A DNA stretch of 64,000 bases, taken from NCBI RefSeq assembly GCF_035917235.1, contig NZ_CP108423.1, positions 6,167,501 to 6,231,500 of the forward strand. Direction: 5' to 3'. A program made the translations under genes and the position numbers. Below the pieces are notes generated by a model, which made no database searches, had not been told where the DNA came from, and saw only the letters and a list, made by a program, of their open reading frames with translations. Below, in pieces: positions 44,810 to 53,287 of this stretch (position 1 is its first letter; each line of letters starts with the position of its first letter). Source of the DNA: Streptomyces sp. NBC_01294 (GTDB lineage Bacteria > Actinomycetota > Actinomycetes > Streptomycetales > Streptomycetaceae).

Positions 44810-45592
44810 ATGACGACGACCGAGTCGGGGATCCCGGTTGCGGCGGCGCCGGTCAAATCGGCGGTGCGGACCGTGCTGCTGCTGGAGCACTTCGCCGCGC
44901 GGCCGGGGCTGCACAGCCTGGCCGACATCCAGAACGACCTCTCCCTGCCCAAGTCCAGCCTCTACATGCTGCTGCGCACGCTGGTGAACCTGGGGTGGGT
45001 GGAGACGGACGCGACGGGCACGCGCTACGGCATCGGCGTACGGGCCCTGCTGGTCGGCAGTTCGTACATCGACGGCGACGAGGTCGTCGCCGCCGCCCGG
45101 CCCACCCTGGACCGGCTCTCGGACGACACGACGGAGACCATCCACCTGGCCCGGATGGACGGCACGAGCGTGGTCTACCTCGCCACCCGGCAGTCCCAGC
45201 ACTACCTGCGGCCCTTCACCCGGGTCGGGCGGCGGCTGCCCGTGCACTCGACGGCGCTCGGCAAGGCGCTGCTGGCCACGCACACGGACGAAGAGGTGCG
45301 CAGGCTGCTGCCGCGGCGGCTGGAGGCGGTCACCGAACACACCCTCACCGACCGGGAGGTGCTCATCGAGGAGCTCGCGCTGGTGCGGGAGCAGGGCTAC
45401 GCGGTGGACCGGGAGGAGAACACGCTCGGGCTGCGCTGCTTCGGGGTGGCCGTGCCGTACCGGACGCCGGCCCGGGACGCGGTGAGCTGCTCGGTGCCGG
45501 TGGCCCGGCTGACGGCGGGGCACGAACAGGTCATCAAGGCGGCGCTGTTCGAGGCGCGGGACCGGCTGTCTGTGGTGACGCGCCGGATGTGA
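44810..45592 (+). CDS. IclR family transcriptional regulator
   Basis: 260 residues. The N-terminal winged helix-turn-helix ('HSLADIQNDLSLPKSSLYML', about residues 36-55) and the C-terminal effector domain ('VYLATRQSQHYLRPFTRVGR', 'HSTALGKALLA', 'GYAVDREENTLGLRCFGVAV') are complete. It very likely controls the divergent aldehyde dehydrogenase. The ATG at 44810 has GAGGGGAAG upstream; open frame to 44732 is not family-like and would overlap the operator region. Confidence 0.92.
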   Translation: MTTTESGIPVAAAPVKSAVRTVLLLEHFAARPGLHSLADIQNDLSLPKSSLYMLLRTLVNLGWVETDATGTRYGIGVRALLVGSSYIDGDEVVAAARPTLDRLSDDTTETIHLARMDGTSVVYLATRQSQHYLRPFTRVGRRLPVHSTALGKALLATHTDEEVRRLLPRRLEAVTEHTLTDREVLIEELALVREQGYAVDREENTLGLRCFGVAVPYRTPARDAVSCSVPVARLTAGHEQVIKAALFEARDRLSVVTRRM

Positions 45593-45639
45593 GCATGCGC
45601 GTGCGGGTGCCGCATGCGGATCGGCGGAGGGAGCGGTTC

Positions 45640-45657
45640 CTCCCCCGGCCGGGGGAG
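45640..45657. terminator. GC-rich palindrome after the IclR gene
   Basis: CTCCCCCGG-CCGGGGGAG is a perfect 18-base palindrome 47 bases after the IclR stop. A looser inverted repeat GCATGCG / CGCATGC (45593-45599 and 45611-45617) directly follows the stop. A terminator role is likely but not certain. Confidence 0.4.
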
Positions 45658-45712
45658 CGGGTTCCCCTGTGAGGGGGAGGTGGCGGGGCGGCGCGCACGG
45701 GACCGTTGGGTC

Positions 45713-46696
45713 ATGACCACACGAGCCGTTCACACGACGTACGCGCCGCCCTCCCAGAGCTCCGGGCCGGGGACCGGGCAGCGGATCCTGTCTGCGGTGG
45801 CCCTGGCCGCCACCGCGCCCTATCTGGCGCTCAAGACCGCCTGGCTGGCCGGGCGTCAGATCGGAATACCGGCCGGCAGCGTGCTGAGCGAGCCGGGCCT
45901 GTTCCTCACGGTGGCCAATGCCGTCACGCTGGCCATGGACGCCTGCGTGATCCTGCTCGTGCTGGTGCTCACCAGACCCTGGGGCATGCGGGTGCCGGCC
46001 CTGCTGCTGACCGTCCCGGTGTTCACCGCCACCGGCCTGCTGACCCCGATCCTGCTCGGGTTCCCGGGCCAACTGCTCGTACGGGCACTGGGCTTCGGGT
46101 CCGGCCCGGAAGCGTCGGCCGCGCGGGAGCCCTTCCTGGACTCCTGGGTCTTCATCGTCGTGTACACGGGCTTCACGGTCCAAGGACTCGCCCTGGCCGG
46201 ACTGTTCGTGCCCTATGCGCGGGAGCGCTGGGGCCGGCGGTGGCAGGGCGTGCTGGGAGAGCGGCTGCCGTCGTCCACGGGGGTGGTGGCGGCAGCCGCG
46301 GCCTCGGCCTCGGCGGTCATGGCCGCGGTGTACGCGTACTGGGCCTTCGGCGGCACCGCCGGGGTGGGTGCCGAGCAGGTGGCCGCGTACTCCGCGGAGA
46401 CCGGCGTGGTGTCCGCGGCCCACGGGATGTGCGCGCTGGCCGCCGGAGCCGGAGTCCTGTCCCTGGCCCGCGGCGGGACGCTCCGGGCGCGATGGCCGCT
46501 CGGCCTCGCCTGGGTCGGAGCGGGGGCGACGCTGACGTGGGGCCTCTGGCTGCTCTTGGCCTCGCTGGGCCCGCAGTTGGACCGCGGCGACGGGCCCTCC
46601 GCGACGGTCGTGTTGATCTACGCTGGCCAGGTGATCACCGGAGCTCTCGCCGCCGCCGTCCTCACCCGCTACCTCATATCCCGCCGAGAGGGCTGA
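45713..46696 (+). CDS. Multispanning membrane protein coupled to a two-component system
   Basis: 327 residues and about eight hydrophobic helices; no recognised family. Ala/Leu/Val-rich segments alternate with short loops such as 'LTRPWGMRVPALLL' and 'FVPYARERWGRRWQ'. Its stop codon shares a base with the ATG of the sensor kinase (TGATG at 46694-46698), so it is coupled to the kinase and regulator. It could be the accessory signal input or the target of the system. No strong ribosome site before 45713. Confidence 0.7.
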   Translation: MTTRAVHTTYAPPSQSSGPGTGQRILSAVALAATAPYLALKTAWLAGRQIGIPAGSVLSEPGLFLTVANAVTLAMDACVILLVLVLTRPWGMRVPALLLTVPVFTATGLLTPILLGFPGQLLVRALGFGSGPEASAAREPFLDSWVFIVVYTGFTVQGLALAGLFVPYARERWGRRWQGVLGERLPSSTGVVAAAAASASAVMAAVYAYWAFGGTAGVGAEQVAAYSAETGVVSAAHGMCALAAGAGVLSLARGGTLRARWPLGLAWVGAGATLTWGLWLLLASLGPQLDRGDGPSATVVLIYAGQVITGALAAAVLTRYLISRREG

Positions 46697-48018
46697 TGCG
46701 CGACGCTCCGGCCAGGCTGCTGGGGGCGCGGGCCCGGCTGCGCTGGATCCACCTGATCCTCGGCGGGGCGCTGCTGATGCCGTACTTCCTGCTCGCCCAG
46801 GTGGGGGTCGGGGTGGCGGCCGGCGGGGCCAATGCCTTCAGCTCCTTCCCGCTGACCCTCGCCGCCTACGCGGCGGCCCTGCCCCTCGCCGCGGCCACCG
46901 CGGTGTTCGGGCTGGTCCGGCCGCTGTCGGTGAGCGCGGTCCGGGCCCTGTGCGGGGTACCGGGGGAGCGGCTCGCCGAAGGGCCCGCGCTGTCCTGGGC
47001 CGCCCGGGGGAGGACCTCCGCCTGGTGGACCCTGCACCTGGGGGTCGGTGCGCTGGTCAGCGGGATGACCCTGGCGGTCCCGCCCATGGCGGTGGTGCTG
47101 ATCGCGCTGCCGTTCGTGAGCGGACCGCGGGCCACCGAGCTCGGCCTGGGCTGGTTCTCCACCAGGGCCGAGCCGTATGTGGCCCCCGTGCTCGGGATCG
47201 GTCTGCTGGCCGCGCTCGCCCTGTGCGCCGCCGGGGCCGGGGTGCTGCTGGCCCGGACGGCGCCCGTCCTGCTCGGGCCGACGGCGGCGGACCGGCTGGC
47301 CGCGGCCGAGGAGCGGGCCGCCGACCTGGCCGTGCGCAACCGGCTGGCCCGGGAGCTGCACGACGCGGTCGGGCACGCCCTGAGCGCCGTCACCCTGCAG
47401 GCGGCCGCCGCCCGGCGGATGGTGGAGCGCGACCCCGACTTCGTACGGGAGGCGCTGGCCGCGATCGAGGACACCACCCGACGGACGGTGGGCGAGCTGG
47501 ACGCCGTACTGGGGCTGCTGCGGGACGGGGACCCGGCCCGGCCGGACGCCGCGCCCGCGCCGACCCTCGCTGCCGACCTCGACGGGCTGCTGGCCCGCAC
47601 CCGGGCCGCCGGCACCGCCATCACCGTGCACCAGGAGCCCGGAGCCGTCGGGGACTGGGCAGCACTCCCGGCGATCGTCTCCCGCGAGGCGTACCGGATC
47701 GTCCAGGAGGGCCTGAGCAACGCCCTGCGCCACGGCACCGGCCCGGTGGACCTGCGGATCCGCGTCCGGGCCGGCCACGACAGCACAGACCGTGACCGAC
47801 TCCGTGACCGACCCTGTGACCAACCCCGTGAACTGGAGATCACCATGACCAATCCGCCCGCCGCCCCCGAGGACCGGGAGCCGCGCACCACCGGGGGCCG
47901 CGGGCTGCGCGGCTCCGCGGAACGGGCCGCACTGCTCGGCGGGAGCGTCGAGGCCGGTCCGCACGAGGACCGGTGGCGGCTGCGGGCCGTCCTCCCGCTC
48001 GCCGGAGGTGACCGATGA
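46696..48018 (+). CDS. NarL-type sensor histidine kinase
   Basis: 440 residues. The N-terminal half has about five membrane helices. The HisKA_3 dimerisation motif 'RELHDAVGHALSAVTLQ' gives the phospho-acceptor His222. The ATPase domain has the N-box 'EAYRIVQEGLSNALRHG' and the glycine box 'GGRGLRGSAERAALLGG'. Between them, residues 366-378 are encoded by a 12-base tandem repeat ('DRLRDRPCDQPRE'), an insertion in the lid region. The ATG overlaps the upstream stop, and its own stop overlaps the response regulator ATG. Confidence 0.9.
   Translation: MRDAPARLLGARARLRWIHLILGGALLMPYFLLAQVGVGVAAGGANAFSSFPLTLAAYAAALPLAAATAVFGLVRPLSVSAVRALCGVPGERLAEGPALSWAARGRTSAWWTLHLGVGALVSGMTLAVPPMAVVLIALPFVSGPRATELGLGWFSTRAEPYVAPVLGIGLLAALALCAAGAGVLLARTAPVLLGPTAADRLAAAEERAADLAVRNRLARELHDAVGHALSAVTLQAAAARRMVERDPDFVREALAAIEDTTRRTVGELDAVLGLLRDGDPARPDAAPAPTLAADLDGLLARTRAAGTAITVHQEPGAVGDWAALPAIVSREAYRIVQEGLSNALRHGTGPVDLRIRVRAGHDSTDRDRLRDRPCDQPRELEITMTNPPAAPEDREPRTTGGRGLRGSAERAALLGGSVEAGPHEDRWRLRAVLPLAGGDR
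47792..47831 (+). repeat. 12-base in-frame tandem repeat in the kinase gene
   Basis: GTGACCGACTCC, GTGACCGACCCT, GTGACCAACCCC and a partial GTGAAC start at 47792, 47804, 47816 and 47828. The exact 12-base period keeps the reading frame and adds four residues per unit. Confidence 0.85.
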
Positions 48019-48698
48019 CCGGGCCCGCCCCGGCCGGCCGCCGGCCGCTGCGCATCGTGCTCTGCGACGACGAGCGGATGGTCCGCACCGCCCTGCGGGT
48101 CATCCTGGAGGCCGAAGCCGATCTGGAGGTCGTCGGTGAGGCGGCCACCGGGGCCGAGGCGGTCCCGCTGGTCCGCTCGCTGGCCCCCGACGTGGTGCTG
48201 ATGGACGTCCGGATGCCCGAGATCGACGGCATCCGGGCCACCGAGCAGATCCTCGCCACCATGGCCGACCCGCCCCGGATCGTGGTCGTCACCACCTTCG
48301 AGAACGACTCCTACATCTACGACGCACTGCGCGCGGGAGCCGCGGGCTTCCTCCTCAAGCGGGCCGACCCCGACGAGCTGATCGGCGCCGTCCGGCTCGT
48401 CGCCCGCGGTGACTCCCTGCTCTTCCCGGCCGCCGTCCGCTCCCTCGCCGCCGCGCACGCGGCCGCCTCCGCGCCCGCCACGGCACCCTGGGTGCGCCGG
48501 CTCACCGACCGCGAGGCCGACGTACTGCGCCTGATGGCCACCGGACTGTCGAACCACGAGATGAGCGAGCGTCTCGGCGTCGGACCGCAGACGGTCAAGA
48601 CCCATGTCGCGGCGGTCCTCACCAAGACCGGTTCCCGCGACCGCACCCAGGCCGTCATCGCGGCCTACGAGGGGGGCTTCGTCATGAAAAAAGGCTGA
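48015..48698 (+). CDS. NarL/LuxR-type response regulator
   Basis: 227 residues. The receiver domain has 'CDDERMV' (acidic pocket), phospho-acceptor Asp64 in 'VVLMDVRMPEIDG', and Lys in 'GFLLKRADPDEL'. The C-terminal LuxR helix-turn-helix is 'LTDREADVLRLMATGLSNHE' followed by 'GVGPQTVKTHVAAVLTK'. The ATG overlaps the kinase stop by 4 bases. No target operon is evident; the upstream membrane protein gene may be autoregulated. Confidence 0.94.
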   Translation: MTGPAPAGRRPLRIVLCDDERMVRTALRVILEAEADLEVVGEAATGAEAVPLVRSLAPDVVLMDVRMPEIDGIRATEQILATMADPPRIVVVTTFENDSYIYDALRAGAAGFLLKRADPDELIGAVRLVARGDSLLFPAAVRSLAAAHAAASAPATAPWVRRLTDREADVLRLMATGLSNHEMSERLGVGPQTVKTHVAAVLTKTGSRDRTQAVIAAYEGGFVMKKG

Positions 48699-48760
48699 GA
48701 ACCCGGCCACAATCGGGGCAGAGCGGAACGGCCGGGGCCGCTGGGGCGTCCTTCTGGGGG

Positions 48761-50209
48761 ATGAACAAAACGATCAGGCGTGCGTCGGTCTTCTGTCTGC
48801 TCCTGGTGCTGGCCCTGCTGGTCCGCGTCACCTGGGTGCAGGCATACCAAGGCCAGGCCCTCGCAGACGACAAGCACAACCGCCGGAACCTCATCGGGCA
48901 GTACGAGAACCCGCTGGGCAACATCATCGTGGGCGGGGAGGCGATCACCGGCTCGGTGAAGACGGGCGGCAAGGACTTCGGCTACAAGCGGACCTATGTC
49001 GACGGCCCGCTCTACGCACCCATCACCGGGTACAGCTCCCAGGCGTACGGCACCACCCTGCTGGAGGGCATCTACAAGAACGTCCTCAACGGCTCAGACA
49101 GCCGGCTGAAGACCGTGATGGACATGCTCACCAACAAGCGGGCCGACCCCGGCAACGTCCTGACCACCATCGACAAGGACGTGCAGAAGGCCGCCTACGA
49201 CGCCCTGCAGGGCAAGCAGGGCGCCGCCGTGGCCCTCGACCCCGTGACCGGCGAGATCCTCGCCGTGGTGAACAACCCCTCCTTCGACCCGGGCACCATC
49301 GCCGGAGCCAACGACCTGGAGGCCTGGACCCAGCTCTCCGCCGACAAGGGCAAGGCCATGGAGAACGTGGCCCTGCGCAAGCCCCAGGCACCCGGCTCCA
49401 CCTTCAAGCTGGTCACCCTCGCCGCGGCGATCGAGAACGGCCTTGTCACCGACATCGACCGGCAGACCGGCATCGCCGACCCGTACACGATCCCCGGCAC
49501 CCGCACCCCGCTGCCCAGCGAGGCGGGCTCCGCGGCCTGCAACAACGTCTCGGTGCGCACCGCCCTGCGGCTGTCCTGCAACAACGTGTTCGCGGAACTC
49601 GCGTCCAAGCTCGGCCAGGACAAGATGCGTGCGACGGCCGAGAAGCTCGGCTTCAACGTGCAGATCGACACGCCGGTCCGCACCAACCCGCCGAGCAAGT
49701 ACCCGTCGAAGAAGATGTCGATCGACCAGGTCGCGCAGACGGGCATCGGCCAGTTCGACGTGCAGGCCACCCCGCTCCAGATGGCGATGGTGACGGCCGC
49801 GATCCAGAACGGCGGCAAGCTCGTCGCCCCGCACATGGTCTCCGAGGTCACCGACGCCAACGGCGACGTGCTGGAGAGCTTCAAGAACCCGAAGTCCCAG
49901 CAGGTCATGAGCGACAAGACCGCCTCGATGATCCGGGACGCGATGCGCACGGTCGCCACCGAGGGCGGCGGCAAGCCGGCCCAGGTGCCGGGCGCCGAGG
50001 TGGGCGGCAAGACCGGTACGGCCCAGCGCGGTGTGAACAACAGCCTTGCGCCGCTGGCCTGGTTCACCTCGTACGGCAAGCTGAACGGCAAGCAGATCGC
50101 CGTCGCCGTGGTGATCGAGAACTCCGACACCGACCGCTCCGAGATCGGCGGCGGCAAGCTGGCCGCCCCCATCGCCCAGAAGATGATGGAGGCGTGGCTG
50201 AAGAGGTAG
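48761..50209 (+). CDS. Class B penicillin-binding protein (peptidoglycan D,D-transpeptidase)
   Basis: 482 residues, PbpA-like. An N-terminal membrane anchor ('ASVFCLLLVLALLVRVTWV', about residues 8-26) is followed by a short dimerisation region and the transpeptidase domain with all three motifs: SxxK at Ser213 ('APGSTFK'), SxN at Ser272 ('LSCNN') and KTG at Lys417 ('GGKTGTAQ'). It cross-links peptidoglycan outside the membrane. The ATG at 48761 follows CTGGGGG. It is probably a stand-alone gene, as the two-component genes end 62 bases before and a terminator follows. Confidence 0.95.
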   Translation: MNKTIRRASVFCLLLVLALLVRVTWVQAYQGQALADDKHNRRNLIGQYENPLGNIIVGGEAITGSVKTGGKDFGYKRTYVDGPLYAPITGYSSQAYGTTLLEGIYKNVLNGSDSRLKTVMDMLTNKRADPGNVLTTIDKDVQKAAYDALQGKQGAAVALDPVTGEILAVVNNPSFDPGTIAGANDLEAWTQLSADKGKAMENVALRKPQAPGSTFKLVTLAAAIENGLVTDIDRQTGIADPYTIPGTRTPLPSEAGSAACNNVSVRTALRLSCNNVFAELASKLGQDKMRATAEKLGFNVQIDTPVRTNPPSKYPSKKMSIDQVAQTGIGQFDVQATPLQMAMVTAAIQNGGKLVAPHMVSEVTDANGDVLESFKNPKSQQVMSDKTASMIRDAMRTVATEGGGKPAQVPGAEVGGKTGTAQRGVNNSLAPLAWFTSYGKLNGKQIAVAVVIENSDTDRSEIGGGKLAAPIAQKMMEAWLKR

Positions 50210-50220
50210 CCGCGCCAGGC

Positions 50221-50262
50221 GCCGCGCCCCACGCGCCGCGCCCCACGCGCCGCGCCCCACGC
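50221..50262. repeat. 14-base tandem repeat, three copies
   Basis: GCCGCGCCCCACGC is repeated exactly at 50221-50234, 50235-50248 and 50249-50262, beginning 12 bases after the penicillin-binding protein stop. Confidence 0.9.
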
Positions 50263-50291
50263 GCCGGGAACCGGCGAGGCTCCCGGCGCGT
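50259..50291 (+). terminator. Terminator of the penicillin-binding protein gene
   Basis: ACGCGCCGGGA (50259-50269) and TCCCGGCGCGT (50281-50291) pair perfectly around an 11-base loop, followed by TCCCCCTCC. Confidence 0.7.
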
Positions 50292-50301
50292 TCCCCCTCC
50301 C

Positions 50302-51105
50302 GTGATCAGGACCGCGCACCCCGCCGATCTCGACGCCATCGCCGCCCTTCACGCCCGGGCCCGCGCCACCTACTACACGGGCCACATCCCCGAGCAGGCC
50401 TACGCGGGTGGGGCCGAACTCCACCGGACCCGCGAGGGCTGGTCCCGGGCCGTCGCCCGCGACGCCGCCGAGGGCGGGGTGCTCTGCGCGGAGCAGGAAG
50501 GCGAGATCACCGGGGTCGCCGCCTTCCGCACGCAGGACGGCGAGACCACCCTCACCCAGCTCCACGTCGACCCGGTCCACTGGCGCCGCGGCACAGGCGC
50601 CGCCCTGCACGCCGCCTGCCTGGACGCCTGGCGCCGCGCCGGAATCCGCCGGGTCCGCCTGGAGGTCTACGAGCACAACCTCCGCGCCCAGGCCTTCTAC
50701 GCCACCCACGGCTGGCGCCCCGACCCTGCCACCCCCCGCTCGGGCACCCACCGCACCCTCTGGCTCCAGGTCGGCCCCACGCCCGCCGCGTCCGGGGCGG
50801 AACGAGGCGCCCACGCGGGCGCGCGGCCTCTCCGGGTGCACGCACGGCCGTTCGCGGTGAAGCTGGGAGCGACAGGCAATCCCGGGAAAGGACCGTTCAT
50901 GTCCATGCTCGACAAGCTCAAAGGCCTGATCAAGGGACACCCGGACCAGGCCCGCCAAGGCGTCGAGAAGGCCGGAGACGCCTTCGACGCGAAGACCCAG
51001 AACAAGTACCAGAGCCAGGTGGACACGGCGCAACAGAAGCTCAACGAGCAGATCGGGAACCAGCCCCCGCCCCCCACCGGAGGCGAGCGCCCGCCCCAGC
51101 CGTAG
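50302..51105 (+). CDS. GNAT acetyltransferase reading in frame into an antitoxin-like protein
   Basis: 267 residues if read to the stop. Residues 1-160 are a GNAT domain: 'VIRTAHPADLDAIAALHARA', the acetyl-CoA loop 'LHVDPVHWRRGTGAALHAAC' and 'QAFYATHGWRPDP'. After about residue 165 there is no stop codon before the antitoxin-like segment at 50899. The last codons before it (GGA, ACA, AAT, AAA, GGA) look noncoding. Either the GNAT gene lost its stop, or a real fusion protein is made. The GTG at 50302 lacks a ribosome site; a GTG at 50194 would overlap the previous gene. Confidence 0.6.
   Translation: MIRTAHPADLDAIAALHARARATYYTGHIPEQAYAGGAELHRTREGWSRAVARDAAEGGVLCAEQEGEITGVAAFRTQDGETTLTQLHVDPVHWRRGTGAALHAACLDAWRRAGIRRVRLEVYEHNLRAQAFYATHGWRPDPATPRSGTHRTLWLQVGPTPAASGAERGAHAGARPLRVHARPFAVKLGATGNPGKGPFMSMLDKLKGLIKGHPDQARQGVEKAGDAFDAKTQNKYQSQVDTAQQKLNEQIGNQPPPPTGGERPPQP
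50899..51105 (+). CDS. Small antitoxin-like protein (MT0933/Rv0909 type)
   Basis: 68 residues: 'MLDKLKGLIKGHPDQARQGV', 'KAGDAFDAKTQNKYQSQVD', then a Pro-rich tail ending 'PTGGERPPQP'. This small helical family is common in actinobacteria and is often named antitoxin by similarity to a mycobacterial protein; no toxin gene is adjacent. AAAGGA lies 6 bases before the ATG at 50899, so independent translation is likely even though the frame is continuous with the upstream GNAT gene. Confidence 0.7.
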   Translation: MSMLDKLKGLIKGHPDQARQGVEKAGDAFDAKTQNKYQSQVDTAQQKLNEQIGNQPPPPTGGERPPQP

Positions 51106-51208
51106 ACGGCCCGGCCTCGGGTGGCCCTGCGGGGACCGCAACGCGCTTCAGGACGATTGCCGAGGTGTGGTGCGGTCCCCGCCTGCCGCGTCCGGGGCAT
51201 GAGTCCGG

Positions 51209-51234
51209 GGAATGAGACGGGGCCGGGGAAGGTT
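51209..51234 (+). promoter_or_regulatory. Sigma-R promoter of the FrnE/DsbA gene
   Basis: GGAAT (51209-51213), exactly 18 bases and GTT (51232-51234) match the Streptomyces sigma-R consensus in both elements and spacing. Transcription would start near 51241, giving a leader of about 40 bases before the ATG at 51282. The gene product is a thiol-disulfide oxidoreductase, which suits the disulfide-stress regulon. Confidence 0.8.
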
Positions 51235-51281
51235 GAACCACAAACCGTTTTATCCCCCCGAACCCGGAGAGAAGAAGGATC

Positions 51282-51989
51282 ATGCGCGTCGAGATCTGGA
51301 GCGACATCGCCTGCCCCTGGTGCTACATCGGCAAGGCCCGCTTCACCAAGGGGCTGGCCGACTTCGCGCACCGCGACGAGGTGGAGGTCGTCTTCCGGTC
51401 CTTCGAGCTCGACCCGGGCAGCGCCAAGGGCGTCACCGCCCCGGTCCTGGAGATGCTTGCCAAGAAGTACGGCCGGACCCTCGACGAGGCGCGCGGCATG
51501 GAGGAGCACGTCGCCGCCAGTGCCCGCGCGGAGGGGCTGGAGTACCGGACCGAGGGCCGCGACCACGGCAACACCTTCGACATCCACCGGCTGCTGCACC
51601 TCGCCGACGCCCGCGGGCGGCAGGAGGAGCTGCTCGACCTCGCCTACCGGGCCAACTTCGGCGAGGAGCGCTCCGTCTTCGACCCGGAGGTGCTGGTCGC
51701 CCTCGCCGTCGAGGCAGGGCTGGACGAGGCCGAGGCCCGCGCCGTCCTCGCCGACGACTCCGCCTACGCCGGCCAGGTCCGGGCCGACGAGCGCGAGGCC
51801 GCCGAGCTGGGCGCGAACGCCGTGCCGTTCTTCGTCCTCGACCGCCGCTACGGCATCTCCGGCGGCCAGCCGGCCGAGGTGTTCACCCGGGCCCTGGAGC
51901 AGGCGTGGGCCGGGCGCGAAGTCGAGGAACCGGCCGCCGCCGCCGAGGCGTGCGAGCCCGACGGGGCGTGCGCCGTCCCGCAGGCATAA
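51282..51989 (+). CDS. DsbA-family thiol-disulfide oxidoreductase (FrnE-like)
   Basis: 235 residues, cytoplasmic (no signal peptide). The thioredoxin-fold active site is Cys11-Pro-Trp-Cys14 ('SDIACPWCYIGK'). The cis-Pro loop 'GANAVPFFVLDRRYGISGGQ' and the helical insertion domain are those of FrnE/2-hydroxychromene isomerase-like DsbA proteins. A C-terminal tail has two extra cysteines ('EACEPDGAC'), also seen in FrnE relatives and possibly redox active. The ribosome site is AGAAGAAGG. The exact sigma-R promoter upstream indicates induction by thiol oxidation. Confidence 0.92.
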   Translation: MRVEIWSDIACPWCYIGKARFTKGLADFAHRDEVEVVFRSFELDPGSAKGVTAPVLEMLAKKYGRTLDEARGMEEHVAASARAEGLEYRTEGRDHGNTFDIHRLLHLADARGRQEELLDLAYRANFGEERSVFDPEVLVALAVEAGLDEAEARAVLADDSAYAGQVRADEREAAELGANAVPFFVLDRRYGISGGQPAEVFTRALEQAWAGREVEEPAAAAEACEPDGACAVPQA

Positions 51990-52059
51990 GGATGACTTGG
52001 AGTGGGCGCGCAAAACCAGGCAATGGACTTTGGGTCGTTCCTGGCGCAGAGTTGAACGC

Positions 52060-53121
52060 ATGGATCTTCCGCTCGCCGATGCGACCCGTGCCGAGTTCGC
52101 CCACTCCACCACCTACCTCAACACCGCCAACTGCGGGGTGCTCCCGCGTGCCGCCGTCGCCGCCGTACGGGAGCTGGCCGAGGCGGCGGGGGCCGGGATC
52201 CCCGCCGGATTCGGCGACTTCGACCGGGTGACCGGCGCCCGGGCCGCCTTCGCCCGCCTGGTCGGGGTCGACACCGACCGGGTGGCCGTCGGCTCGGCCG
52301 TCTCCACCCACGTCGGCCTGATCGCGGCGTCGCTCCCGCCCGGCGCCGAAGTGCTCTGCCCGGAGGGCGACTTCGCCTCCGTGATCAACCCGTTCGTGGT
52401 GCGGGGCGACCTCAAGGTCCGCTTCGCGCCGCTCGAATCCGTCGCCGAGGCCGTCGGTCCGGACACCGCCCTCGTCTCGCTGAGCGCCGTGCAGTCCGCG
52501 GACGGACGGATGGCCGACCTGTCCGCGGTGCGTGCGGCGACCACCGCGCACGGGGCCCGGATGCTGGTGGACGCGACCCAGGCGGCGGGCTGGCTCCCCT
52601 TCGACGCGTCGCCGTACGAGTACACGGTCACCGCGGGCTACAAGTGGCTGCTCGGCGCCCGCGGGGCCTCGTACCTGACCGTGTCGCAGGAGGCCCAGCA
52701 CACGCTGACCCCGCTGCACGCCGGATGGGTGGCGGCGCAGTCCATGTGGGACGCCACCTACGGCCCCATGCCGGAACTGGCCCACGGGGCCCGGCGGTTC
52801 GACGAGTCCCCGGCCTTCCTCGCCTACCACGCGGCCGAGGCCTCGCTGCGGCTCCTGGAGCGCATCGGCATCGAGACCGTCCACGCCCACGACACCGCCC
52901 TGGCCGCCCGCTACCGGGCCGGGCTCGCCCGCCTCGGCCACGAGCCCGTGCCCGGCGAGGCCGCCATCGTCTCGGTGCCCGGCCTTGCCGACCGCCAGCC
53001 CGCCCTGCAGGCCGCGGGCATCGCCACCTCGGCCCGCGCGGGCCTCCTGCGGGCCTCGTTCCACCTCTACACCACCGAGGCGGACGTGGACCGGCTGCTC
53101 GACGCCCTGTCCACGCCCTGA
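52060..53121 (+). CDS. Class V aminotransferase (PLP-dependent)
   Basis: 353 residues. 'STTYLNTANCGVLPRAAVAA' opens the family fold, 'ARMLVDATQAAGWLPFD' holds the PLP-pairing Asp and Gln, and 'YTVTAGYKWLLGARG' places the Schiff-base lysine at residue 195. It is similar to the cysteine desulfurase/isopenicillin epimerase-like group; there is no catalytic Cys loop, so desulfurase activity is unlikely. The substrate is unknown. No ribosome site: CAGAGT lies 7 bases before the ATG, with TGGACT 17 bases further up, so a leaderless message is probable. Confidence 0.85.
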   Translation: MDLPLADATRAEFAHSTTYLNTANCGVLPRAAVAAVRELAEAAGAGIPAGFGDFDRVTGARAAFARLVGVDTDRVAVGSAVSTHVGLIAASLPPGAEVLCPEGDFASVINPFVVRGDLKVRFAPLESVAEAVGPDTALVSLSAVQSADGRMADLSAVRAATTAHGARMLVDATQAAGWLPFDASPYEYTVTAGYKWLLGARGASYLTVSQEAQHTLTPLHAGWVAAQSMWDATYGPMPELAHGARRFDESPAFLAYHAAEASLRLLERIGIETVHAHDTALAARYRAGLARLGHEPVPGEAAIVSVPGLADRQPALQAAGIATSARAGLLRASFHLYTTEADVDRLLDALSTP

Positions 53122-53243
53122 CCCGACCGGGCCGCGGGCCCGACCCGGCCCCCGACCGAGGGGGCCGCACCCCCGACCCGGCCCCCGGCCCCCCTCGCGC
53201 TCGATCCGGCCCGCCCCTCGCGCCCGACCAGGACCCCCCTCGC

Positions 53244-53280
53244 GCGCGGGCGGCGCCCCGCCCCGGGGCGCCGCCCGCGC
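53244..53280. terminator. Perfect 16-base-pair hairpin upstream of the amidohydrolase
   Basis: The arms 53244-53259 and 53265-53280 are exactly complementary around a 5-base loop. It lies 122 bases after the aminotransferase stop and ends 7 bases before the -10 of the next gene. Confidence 0.7.
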
Positions 53281-53287
53281 CCGCACG

